This document shows, one piece after another, positions 1 to 5,512 of a stretch of DNA of 5,907 bases (position 1 is the first letter of the stretch; every line of letters starts with the position of its first letter). The position numbers and the translations under genes were made by a program. The notes under the pieces were generated by a model. The model was not told where the DNA came from. It saw nothing but the letters and a program-made list of their open reading frames with translations, and searched no databases. Where the stretch lies: positions 1 to 5,907 of the forward strand of contig JAITQR010000097.1 in the NCBI GenBank assembly GCA_031288815.1, given 5' to 3'. This DNA is from Treponema sp. GTDB lineage: Bacteria > Spirochaetota > Spirochaetia > Treponematales > Breznakiellaceae.

Positions 1-455
1 ACACGGCCCCCGGCCTGGGATCGGCCAAAGGCGAGTCCGGCAGGGACGAGGCTCCCGGCAGGGGCGGGCCTTACCGTTTCCTCGTCATCGGCCTTGAGTG
101 GAACCGGGCGGAACTCTACCGCCGCATCGATCTGCGCTGCGCCGAAATGTTTCGCGCCGGACTCCCCGCCGAGCTTGCCCGGCTTCGCGGAGAGGGTTAC
201 GGTCCCGGCGATCCGGGGCTCCGGGCCATCGGCTACCGGGAATTCTTTGTGGAGGAAAGCCCGGGGAATTACCGCCTGGCGGAGGATCCGGCCGCCGTGG
301 AAGCCCTGGTTGCCCAAAACAGCCGCCGCTACGCGAAACGGCAGATCACCTACTTCGCCACAATTCCGGGGGCTCACCGGATAGAACTGAGCCCGTCCCG
401 CCCGTACCCGGTGGAGGAGATCCTAAGCCTGCTGGAAAATTTTCTCAATTCGTGA
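1..455 (+). CDS. miaA: tRNA dimethylallyltransferase MiaA, C-terminal part (5' end outside window)
   Basis: MiaA transfers a dimethylallyl group from DMAPP to N6 of adenosine 37 in tRNAs that read codons starting with U. It acts in the cytoplasm. Reading from base 3 gives 150 residues in one open frame to TGA at 453-455. Family hallmarks visible are FLVIGLEWNRAELYRRID (about residues 26-43), an ML/MF..GL..E helix (MFRAGLPAEL), the AIGYREFF motif that corresponds to the family's IGY(K/R)E/Q, and the C-terminal NSRRYAKRQITYF, matching the family's (T)R..AKRQ.TWF signature with Tyr in place of the usual Trp. The N-terminal P-loop kinase-like domain lies upstream of the window. Residues 3-24 are Gly/Arg/Ser-rich and look like the variable linker before the C-terminal block. 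The gene faces the transporter operon (convergent). An ATG at 147 is internal to the conserved domain and is not the start. Identification is firm; only completeness cannot be judged. Confidence 0.93.
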   Translation, partial: TAPGLGSAKGESGRDEAPGRGGPYRFLVIGLEWNRAELYRRIDLRCAEMFRAGLPAELARLRGEGYGPGDPGLRAIGYREFFVEESPGNYRLAEDPAAVEALVAQNSRRYAKRQITYFATIPGAHRIELSPSRPYPVEEILSLLENFLNS

Positions 456-486
456 ATTGCCTGAGCCGTTTTAACAAAACCGTAAG

Positions 487-508
487 TTTTTCAACGGTCG
501 TTGAAAAA
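487..508. repeat. 22-bp near-perfect palindrome between convergent genes
   Basis: TTTTTCAACG at 487-496 and CGTTGAAAAA at 499-508 are perfect 10-bp inverted arms around a 2-bp centre (GT). It lies 32 bp after the miaA stop. As RNA it would fold into a weak AU-rich hairpin on either strand, but no T-tract follows on the + strand, so it is not a canonical terminator for miaA. It could be a weak transcription-end structure or a protein-binding dyad. The function is not established. Confidence 0.5.
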
Positions 509-550
509 GCACGATGAAAAAAGTACGGCGGAAATTGGACGGCGGAAACA

Positions 551-582
551 ATTAAAAAAGGATACCGGCGGAAGGGCCGGTA
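551..582 (-). terminator. Rho-independent terminator of the solute-binding protein/permease operon
   Basis: On the - strand TACCGGC (582-576) and GCCGGTA (569-563) form a perfect 7-bp GC-rich stem around a 6-nt loop (CCTTCC). This is followed two to three bases later by TTTTTT (559-554). It begins 38 nt downstream of the TAG stop of the DppC-type permease, in the right orientation. This is the classic stem plus U-tract layout and marks the end of the operon, which means that no ATPase gene follows in the same transcript. Confidence 0.8.
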
Positions 583-620
583 AGCCGGCGGGAGCGGGAC
601 GCGGCGGGGGCCTGTGGCCG

Positions 621-1454
621 CTAACCCATCTCTTTCCGCAGTTTGGGGTCCAGATAGTCCCGCATGCCGTCGCCGATAAAGTTGGCGCCGATGGACATGG
701 TGAGTATGCCCAGCCCGGGGAAGGTGGCTATCCACCAAAAGGAAAGGTAGTTGGCCCCGTCGGAAACCATGGCGCCCCACTCGGGAGTGGGGGGCGGGGA
801 ACCCAGGCCCAGGAAACTGAGGCCCGAGAAGAGGAGTATGGCGCTGCCGAAGTCCACGGTAGCCATAACTACCACGGAGCCAACGCTGTTGGGCAAAACT
901 TCCCGGAAAAAAACCCGGAAGTGGGAAGCGCCCAGGGATTTGGAGGCTTCGATAAATTCGTTGGATCGGATCTGGATAACCGCGCTCCGCATAAGCCGGG
1001 CGAAACCGGGCCACCAGACAATGATCATGGCGATAAGGGTATGGAACAGGCTGGGGCCCAGGGCGGCGGCGATAACCATGGCCAGGATGATGGTGGGGAA
1101 AGCCTGGATAAGCTCCGCCAGACGCATCATCAGCTCGTCCACCACTCCGCCTATGTAGCCCGCGATTCCCCCGTAGACGATCCCCACCAGGGCGGCGAAG
1201 ATAATGGTGAGCAGGCTTCCGGTAATGGATATCCGGCTCCCCATGAGTACCCGGCTCAGCACGTCCCTGCCCAGGCTGTCGGTCCCGCAGAGGTGGGCGA
1301 AGCCGGGTTTCTGGAGCCTGGCGCCCAGATCCTGTTCCAAAGGGTTGTAGGGCGCAATTAAAGGGGCGATGAGGGCAAAGAAAACCCACAGGACGCAGAT
1401 GCCCAGCCCCAGGGCAAAGAGGCGGTTACGCCGTACCATGTTGAGCAAGGTCAT
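621..1454 (-). CDS. dppC: Peptide/nickel-type ABC transporter permease, DppC/OppC family
   Basis: This is the second inner-membrane permease subunit of a family-5 (peptide/nickel/opine type) ABC importer. It is 277 residues, a normal length for DppC. There is an N-terminal membrane helix at about residues 13-33. The family motif GTDSLGRDVLSR is at 57-68. Several further hydrophobic helices lie at about 80-100, 120-146, 190-215 and 243-262. The EAA loop that contacts the ATPase is EASKSLGASHFRVFFREVLP at 169-188. GLSFLGLGSPPPTPEWGAM (211-229) and the C-terminal GDGMRDYLDPKLR (261-273) are both diagnostic. The ATG start overlaps the TGA of the upstream permease gene as ATGA (1451-1454). Only a poor Shine-Dalgarno precedes it, so translational coupling is likely. 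The substrate is inferred to be peptides from family and context; nickel, glutathione or sugars are possible in relatives. No ATPase gene follows before the terminator at 551-582. Confidence 0.93.
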   Translation of the reverse strand: MTLLNMVRRNRLFALGLGICVLWVFFALIAPLIAPYNPLEQDLGARLQKPGFAHLCGTDSLGRDVLSRVLMGSRISITGSLLTIIFAALVGIVYGGIAGYIGGVVDELMMRLAELIQAFPTIILAMVIAAALGPSLFHTLIAMIIVWWPGFARLMRSAVIQIRSNEFIEASKSLGASHFRVFFREVLPNSVGSVVVMATVDFGSAILLFSGLSFLGLGSPPPTPEWGAMVSDGANYLSFWWIATFPGLGILTMSIGANFIGDGMRDYLDPKLRKEMG

Positions 1455-2464
1455 TTGTACCGTACCCTGGGGTCGAGAAACCCGTAAAGAATGTCAATGG
1501 CCAGGTTGATCACCACGTGGTTCAGGGCGATAAGCAGGGAAACCCCCACAATGGCGGGGAAATCCAGGTTCTGGGCGGACTGGAAGGCGTATTGGCCTAT
1601 GCCCGGCCAGGCGAAAATGGTTTCCACCAGAACCATCCCGCTTAACAGGTTGCTAAAGCCCATGCCTATCACCGTTACCACCGGCAGAAGGGCGTTGCCC
1701 AAGGCGTGCTTGCGGATCACGTCCTTTTCCTGGAGGCCCTTGGCCCGGGCGGTACGGACAAAATCCAGGGAAAGCACCTCCAGAAGGCTTGACCGGGTAG
1801 TCCGGGTGATAAGTCCCATGGTGAACATCCCCAGGCAGGCGCCGGGGAGGACAAGGTGGCGGATCACGTCCAGAAAAAGCCCAAAGTCTCCCCCCGCCAG
1901 GGCATCTATAACGAAGAAGCCGGTTATATGGGCCGGAGGGGATATGCGGGAGGAAACCCGGCCCGGCCCCGGGGCTATCCCCAGGCTCAGGTAAAACACA
2001 AAGAGCAGGATCAGGGCGAGCCAGAAGGAAGGTACCGACACGCCGAAGATGGAGACCCCCCGGAGGATCTGTTCCGTAAGGGTATTACGTTTGATGGCGG
2101 AAATGATCCCGAAGATCATGCCGAAGAAAACCGCGAAAATCATGCCGAAGACCGCAAGCTCAATGGTGGCGGGGAAATAGCGGAGCAGATCATCCAGCAC
2201 CGGCCGCTGGGTACGGAGAGAAACCCCCAGATCGCCCCGGAGCAGATTCTTCAGATAGGTAAGGTACTGTTTGTGGAGAGGCTGATCCAGCCCCCACTTG
2301 GCCCGGAACTCGGCCACCATTTCCGCGTTGTCCAGGTTGCGCTGGCTCAGGTTCGCCACCACCGGATCGCTGGGAACCGCGTGGGAAAGCAGAAACACTA
2401 CCAGGGAAATGCCTATCATCAAAAAGAAAAGGAGCAAGAGTCTTCTGATCAGATAACGCAGCAA
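1451..2464 (-). CDS. dppB: Peptide/nickel-type ABC transporter permease, DppB/OppB family
   Basis: This is the first inner-membrane permease subunit and the partner of the DppC-like protein encoded immediately downstream. It is 337 residues, typical for DppB. The N-terminal block MLRYLIRRLL with a following helix (about 9-28) is characteristic of the family. PSDP (31-34) and GDLGVSL (77-83) are conserved periplasmic-loop motifs. Hydrophobic helices lie at about 100-122, 138-162, 203-220, 258-283 and 303-328. The EAA loop is at 234-261 (DFVRTARAKGL followed by HALGNALLP), and the terminal LDPRVRY is diagnostic. The start codon is TTG (2464-2462). It is supported by a strong Shine-Dalgarno, AAAGGAG at 2480-2474, nine bases upstream, and by alignment of the first residues to the family. 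It lies 76 nt after the stop of the solute-binding protein, with a hairpin-forming repeat in the gap. Confidence 0.94.
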   Translation of the reverse strand: MLRYLIRRLLLLFFLMIGISLVVFLLSHAVPSDPVVANLSQRNLDNAEMVAEFRAKWGLDQPLHKQYLTYLKNLLRGDLGVSLRTQRPVLDDLLRYFPATIELAVFGMIFAVFFGMIFGIISAIKRNTLTEQILRGVSIFGVSVPSFWLALILLFVFYLSLGIAPGPGRVSSRISPPAHITGFFVIDALAGGDFGLFLDVIRHLVLPGACLGMFTMGLITRTTRSSLLEVLSLDFVRTARAKGLQEKDVIRKHALGNALLPVVTVIGMGFSNLLSGMVLVETIFAWPGIGQYAFQSAQNLDFPAIVGVSLLIALNHVVINLAIDILYGFLDPRVRYK

Positions 2465-2473
2465 AACTACCGG

Positions 2474-2480
2474 CTCCTTT
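2474..2480 (-). promoter_or_regulatory. Shine-Dalgarno site deciding the TTG start of the DppB-type permease
   Basis: On the - strand AAAGGAG lies nine bases before TTG at 2464-2462. No ATG or GTG in this frame nearby gives a better match to the family's N-terminus. The strong ribosome site with a weak start codon is seen directly; that it tunes permease level below that of the binding protein is inference. Confidence 0.7.
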
Positions 2481-2492
2481 TCTTTCGTTTAG

Positions 2493-2536
2493 CCAGGGTT
2501 TCCCCAAAACGCCGGTTCCGGGGAAAGCGGCCTTAC
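2493..2536 (-). repeat. Hairpin repeat element, copy 2 (between solute-binding protein and permease genes)
   Basis: Read on the - strand, the element starts GTAAGGCC (2536-2529) and ends CCTGG (2497-2493). In between it holds a perfect 7-bp inverted repeat, TTTCCCC (2526-2520) and GGGGAAA (2505-2499), with a 14-nt loop. It starts 4 nt after the TGA of the solute-binding protein gene. It resembles the element in the leader of that same gene (4173-4214), with the same flanks and orientation but different stem pairs. As RNA it could protect the 3' end of the binding-protein cistron or damp read-through into the permeases, as intercistronic hairpins do in other binding-protein operons; that role is inferred. 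Confidence 0.6.
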
Positions 2537-2540
2537 ATTT

Positions 2541-4136
2541 TCACTCGGCGATACGTTTGAAGTCCAGCCGCAGCATGCCGTAATCCGCCCCGCTTAGGCC
2601 GGTACGGATGGCGTACTGGCTGGAATGCTGCAGCAGTACCGCGAAGGGGGTGTCTTCGATCATGGCCTGCTGAATCTGGCCGAAGAGGGCCATCCGCTTG
2701 GCGTTGTCTGTTTCCACCGCGGCGCTCCGGCCCAGGGCCGCCAGGGCGGGGTTCAGATCCTCCTTCCAGTTCGCCCGCAGGCCGACGGTGTTCCCCGGCA
2801 GGAAGGCGAGCTGGCTGGCGTTGTCAATGTAGTCGGGATTCCAGTACCAGAGCCCCAGGGGTTGTTTGCCGTCCCGGTAGGAGGCAAGGGAAATGTTCAC
2901 GCTTTCCGGAACCAGCTCGGCATTGATGCCTACAGCCTTAAGATCGTTCTGGATCTTCTGGGCGAGAAGAACCAGATCCACTCCGACTACCGTGTTGGTG
3001 GGAACGTATAACTTGGTACTGAACCCGTTGGGGTAACCCGCTTCCGCCAGGAGGGCCTTGGCCTCGTTAACCCGGGGGTAACCGGTAACCTCGGCGGCCG
3101 ACAGGGAGCCGGCAAGACCGATGGGGAAAGGCGCCTGGGGGCTCAACATCCGGGGGCCCGCGATGGTTTGAATACCGGGGTAGTCCAGAGCCAGCCGGAT
3201 AGCCCGCTGTACTTTGGGATTCGCCACCGGGCCGCCTATTCCGGGGTCCCGGTTCATAAGGAGAAAGCTGGTGGTCAAAGAACGGGCGTCCATAATGGTA
3301 ATTCCCTGAACCCCCTGGAGGGTCTGAATCTGTTCCGGGCTCAGGTTGAAGGCTACATCCACATCTCCGGCCCGAAGCATCATCAACTGGGCGTTGGAAT
3401 CCGCCACCGCTTTAAGGGTGACCTTGTCATAGTAAGCGGGGGTTCTCCAGTAATTGGGATTCCGTTCCAGAACCACTTCCACCTTGGGGGTGTAGGAGAG
3501 GATACGGTAAGGGCCGGATCCGGCGGAATTGTTGTCCAGCCATGTTTTGGCGGTATCGGCGGTTTTGGCGTTTTCCGCGTTGGTCGCCCCGTGTTCCCCG
3601 GCTGTCTTGCTGTCAAGAATGTCCAGGGTCACATAGCTCAGCTTGGTGGGAAAAACAGGATCCACCTGCTTAAGCCGGTAGATCACCGTGTAATTATCGG
3701 GGGTCTCGATCCGATCCACGCCGCCGAGCATAAAGGAGCCGTTGCCCCGGATATTCCAGGCCCGTTCATGGGACCATTTGACATCGGCGGAAGTAAGCGG
3801 GTTGCCGCTGGAGAATTTTACATCTTTCCGCAGGTTGAACGTGTAGCTGAGGCCGTCACCGGAAACGGCATAGCTTTCCGCCACTCGGGGCACCAGTTTG
3901 TCAATACTGCCATCGTATTCCATCAGGGTGTTGTAGCAGGAACCCATTATCCACGAGCTGAAAGGCTCGTAGGCGATGGCGGGATCAAAACTCTCAAAGT
4001 CGGGGTTTGCCGCCACGATAAGGTGCTTTTCCTTAGCTTCCCCTCCGCTTGCGGCTTTTTTCTCCGATGAACCGCCGGCGAAGAGCAGGGCCGGAACCAG
4101 AAGGGCCAGAGCCGGGAACAGAACAGATCTTTTCAT
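2541..4136 (-). CDS. Periplasmic solute-binding protein of an ABC importer, family 5 (DppA/OppA-like)
   Basis: It captures the substrate, most likely short peptides, in the periplasm and delivers it to the two permeases encoded downstream. It is 531 residues, normal for SBP family 5. Residues 1-20 are a signal peptide (MKRS, hydrophobic core, LLFA), probably cleaved by signal peptidase I before GGSSEKKAA. There is no cysteine, so it is not a lipoprotein. The family signature runs over about residues 69-122: NTLMEYDGSIDKLVPRVAES, then LSYTFNLRKDVKFSSG and LTSADVKWS. GSGPYRILSY (207-216) and LERNPNYW (223-230) are also conserved, as is NPDYIDNASQL (433-443) in the second lobe. ATG (4136-4134) is preceded by GAGGA at 4151-4147, ten bases upstream. 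It is the first gene of the operon. The substrate cannot be fixed from sequence alone; related proteins bind nickel, heme, glutathione or oligosaccharides. Confidence 0.94.
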   Translation of the reverse strand: MKRSVLFPALALLVPALLFAGGSSEKKAASGGEAKEKHLIVAANPDFESFDPAIAYEPFSSWIMGSCYNTLMEYDGSIDKLVPRVAESYAVSGDGLSYTFNLRKDVKFSSGNPLTSADVKWSHERAWNIRGNGSFMLGGVDRIETPDNYTVIYRLKQVDPVFPTKLSYVTLDILDSKTAGEHGATNAENAKTADTAKTWLDNNSAGSGPYRILSYTPKVEVVLERNPNYWRTPAYYDKVTLKAVADSNAQLMMLRAGDVDVAFNLSPEQIQTLQGVQGITIMDARSLTTSFLLMNRDPGIGGPVANPKVQRAIRLALDYPGIQTIAGPRMLSPQAPFPIGLAGSLSAAEVTGYPRVNEAKALLAEAGYPNGFSTKLYVPTNTVVGVDLVLLAQKIQNDLKAVGINAELVPESVNISLASYRDGKQPLGLWYWNPDYIDNASQLAFLPGNTVGLRANWKEDLNPALAALGRSAAVETDNAKRMALFGQIQQAMIEDTPFAVLLQHSSQYAIRTGLSGADYGMLRLDFKRIAE

Positions 4137-4146
4137 ACGCTTTTCA

Positions 4147-4151
4147 TCCTC
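4147..4151 (-). promoter_or_regulatory. Shine-Dalgarno site of the solute-binding protein gene
   Basis: GAGGA on the - strand lies ten bases before the ATG at 4136-4134. An overlapping ATG inside GGATGAAAAG opens only a four-codon frame (ATG to TGA) that ends across the real start, so the annotated ATG is the right one. Confidence 0.6.
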
Positions 4152-4172
4152 GCTTGTCTGAATTTTGGAAAA

Positions 4173-4214
4173 CCAGGAACTTTCCCAAAAACCGGGGTTT
4201 TGGAAAGGCCTTAC
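4173..4214 (-). repeat. Hairpin repeat element, copy 1 (5' leader of the solute-binding protein gene)
   Basis: Read on the - strand it begins GTAAGGCC (4214-4207) and ends CCTGG (4177-4173), the same flanks as the element at 2493-2536. Inside, CTTTCCAAAACC (4207-4196) and GGTTTTTGGGAAAG (4193-4180) form a long imperfect hairpin with two single-base bulges. It is expected to be transcribed, since the predicted start site is at about 4218. It ends 21 nt upstream of the ribosome binding site. Confidence 0.6.
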
Positions 4215-4222
4215 CGGTAAGG
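4209..4222. promoter_or_regulatory. Perfect 14-bp palindrome at the predicted transcription start (possible operator)
   Basis: CCTTACCGGTAAGG is fully self-complementary and lies 3 bp downstream of the proposed -10 box (4226-4231), so it covers the expected start nucleotide at about 4218-4219. A dyad in this place would suit a repressor that blocks initiation. The palindrome and its position are seen directly; the operator role is inferred. It overlaps the outer end of repeat copy 1 by six bases. Confidence 0.45.
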
Positions 4223-4225
4223 GCT

Positions 4226-4254
4226 AATTTATTGAATTTTTGCGCTTTTTTCAA
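4226..4254 (-). promoter_or_regulatory. Sigma70-type promoter of the transporter operon
   Basis: On the - strand TTGAAA (4254-4249, five of six matching the -35 consensus) is followed by exactly 17 bp and then TAAATT (4231-4226, four of six matching the -10 consensus). The spacer is AT-rich in otherwise GC-rich DNA. Predicted initiation at about 4218-4219 gives an untranslated leader of about 82 nt before the solute-binding protein ATG. The site lies in the 178-bp gap downstream of the M24 peptidase gene. Confidence 0.6.
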
Positions 4255-4293
4255 TACGGCGTATGGGGTCAAGAGAACGCCGGACAAGCGCGG

Positions 4294-4313
4294 CAGGCTC
4301 CCGGCTAAGCCTG
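4294..4313 (-). other. Hairpin directly after the M24 peptidase stop codon
   Basis: On the - strand CAGGCT (4313-4308) and AGCCTG (4299-4294) form a 6-bp stem with an 8-nt loop, starting one base after the TAA. No T-tract follows, so it does not qualify as an intrinsic terminator. It may contribute to rho-dependent ending or protect the 3' end. Confidence 0.3.
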
Positions 4314-4314
4314 T

Positions 4315-5412
4315 TTACAGCTCTCTCAACTGGCGGGGAAAGGGGGTAAGCCGTTCCGCTTCCTTTTCCCCCATAAAGATAATGTCCTCGATACGGACGC
4401 CGAATTTGCCCGGCAGGTAGATCCCCGGCTCATCGGAAAAGGCCATCCCCGGGCTGATAAGCCGCGTATTACCCTTCACCATGTAGGGATCCTCGTGGAG
4501 GTCCAGACCGATACCGTGGCCCAGCCGGTGGTTGAAATATTCGCCGTAAGCCGCCCGGCTGATCAGATCCCGGGCCGCGGCGTCCACCGCTTCGCAGGGC
4601 CTTCCGGGCTTTGCCGCCCCGAAGGCAGCCTCGTTGGCGGCAAGCACGGTTTCGTAGACCGCCTTGAATTCCCCGCCGGCCTTTCCTATCACCGGGGTAC
4701 GGGTCATATCCGCCTGATACCCCCCGTATACCCCGCCAAAGTCGATCACCACCGGGTCTCCCCGGGTGATGAGCCTCTCGCCGCTTAGGTGGTGGGGGTT
4801 CGCGCCGTTCGGCCCGGACGCCACTATCGGCCCCCAGTCTGCCTGTTCCAGCCCCGCCTGGGCGCAGAATTCGGTGAGCTTTGCCGCCGTTTCCCTTTCA
4901 GTCCGGCCCTCAAGCCCCCATTTGTAGAGTTCCTCAAGGCCCAAAGCGGCCAGGCGCTGGGCCTCCCGGAGCAGGCGGTACTCCTCCCCGTCCTTTCGCA
5001 TCCGCAAGGGGACAAGGATCTTCCCCGCGTCGAGCCAGCGGACTTTGGGGAGCCTCTCCTGCAGGGCAAGAAGCACGGAACCCCAGATCCGGGTATCCGC
5101 CGCCACAGGGCCGTCTTTTTGGGGCAAAAGATCGATAAACGTTCCGTAGGGATCTTCCCCGTCCCGGTAGGGAAGGCACTCGGCGCTGTCCAGCAGCTCC
5201 CGGTTGATCCGGTTTTTCTCAAAAACCGGGTAGAGAAAGAACGCCCCCTCCAGGGTAAGAAGGAAAGCGGTAAACCTATCGGAGATATGGCCCCGAAAGC
5301 CCGTAAGGTAATAGAGATCCGTGGTGGGAACCAGGAGCAGGGCGGTAAGGTTCTCTTCCCGCATTTTTTCCCGGGCTCGATCCCAGCGTTTCTGGTATAG
5401 TTCCGCGTTCAT
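4315..5412 (-). CDS. pepQ: M24-family metallopeptidase, Xaa-Pro dipeptidase/aminopeptidase type (PepQ-like)
   Basis: This is a cytoplasmic two-metal peptidase of pita-bread fold that cleaves the bond before proline in X-Pro peptides. From the chosen ATG (5412-5410) it has 365 residues, normal for PepQ. The N-terminal creatinase-like domain includes LLLVPTTDLYYLTGFRGH. The catalytic domain carries all five metal ligands: Asp in VVIDFGG (residue 224), Asp in YQADMTRT (235), His in HRLGHGIG (299), Glu in FSDEPGIY (328) and Glu in VRIED (342). An accessory His pair is in NPHHLSG. Upstream in-frame ATGs at 5421 and 5469 also exist. None has a good Shine-Dalgarno, and family alignment favours starting at MNAELYQKRW; the extra residues from 5469 (MVVQCDILCIPS) resemble nothing in the family. 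The substrate preference versus Xaa-Pro aminopeptidase is not certain. It sits upstream of a peptide importer in the same direction but has no clear shared transcript. Confidence 0.88.
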   Translation of the reverse strand: MNAELYQKRWDRAREKMREENLTALLLVPTTDLYYLTGFRGHISDRFTAFLLTLEGAFFLYPVFEKNRINRELLDSAECLPYRDGEDPYGTFIDLLPQKDGPVAADTRIWGSVLLALQERLPKVRWLDAGKILVPLRMRKDGEEYRLLREAQRLAALGLEELYKWGLEGRTERETAAKLTEFCAQAGLEQADWGPIVASGPNGANPHHLSGERLITRGDPVVIDFGGVYGGYQADMTRTPVIGKAGGEFKAVYETVLAANEAAFGAAKPGRPCEAVDAAARDLISRAAYGEYFNHRLGHGIGLDLHEDPYMVKGNTRLISPGMAFSDEPGIYLPGKFGVRIEDIIFMGEKEAERLTPFPRQLREL

Positions 5413-5446
5413 TTGTTCCATGGTAACGACCCGGGAGGGAATACAC

Positions 5447-5492
5447 AATATATCGCATTGCACCACCATTTTTCTAAGTGAAAACGATATAT
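5447..5492. promoter_or_regulatory. AT-rich putative promoter region with an 8-bp inverted repeat upstream of the M24 peptidase gene
   Basis: ATATATCG (5448-5455) and CGATATAT (5485-5492) are perfect inverted copies separated by 29 bp, in an AT-rich island between two GC-rich genes. On the - strand TATATT (5452-5447) is a possible -10 box. The best -35 candidate is TTAGAA (5477-5472) with a long 19-bp spacer, so the promoter call is weak. Initiation here (about 5440) would fit translation from 5421 or 5412 and exclude the ATG at 5469. Next to it, TATGG and CCATA arms (5490-5501) form a second small dyad. Confidence 0.35.
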
Positions 5493-5512
5493 GGACCCAT
5501 AGGCCGACCGCG

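Noticed and set aside
147..455. miaA as a short complete gene from the ATG at 147
   Set aside because: The reading frame is open upstream to the window edge, and conserved MiaA sequence (LVIGLEWNRAELYRRID) precedes that ATG, so the gene is truncated by the window.
446..459. Small dyad CAATTC-GT-GAATTG spanning the miaA stop codon
   Set aside because: The stem is only 6 bp, AT-rich, with a 2-nt loop and no T-tract. It overlaps coding sequence and is probably chance.
501..1361. 286-codon open frame on the + strand antisense to the DppC-type permease
   Set aside because: It is a Gly/His/Asp-rich low-complexity product with no family resemblance and is a shadow of the permease gene. Its start also lies inside the palindrome at 487-508.
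445..1389. Long open frame (314 codons) opposite the 3' end of the transport operon, on the - strand in another frame from the DppC-type permease
   Set aside because: The frame that ends at 621 has all DppC/OppC motifs and translational coupling to the upstream permease. The other frame is Arg/Pro/His-rich and without family motifs, as expected for a shadow in GC-rich DNA.
3168..4070. 300-codon open frame on the + strand antisense to the solute-binding protein
   Set aside because: There are no recognisable motifs, and it lies entirely inside a convincing family-5 binding protein gene. GC-rich codon use keeps the opposite strand open.
4249..4272. TTGACC on the - strand (4272-4267) as an alternative -35 box
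   Set aside because: At 16-18 bp spacing there is only AAAAGC-like sequence, which is not an acceptable -10 box. TTGAAA/TAAATT just downstream is better.
4294..4313. Intrinsic terminator after the M24 peptidase gene
   Set aside because: A 6-bp hairpin exists, but GC-rich sequence rather than a T-tract follows on the - strand, so I list it only as a hairpin.
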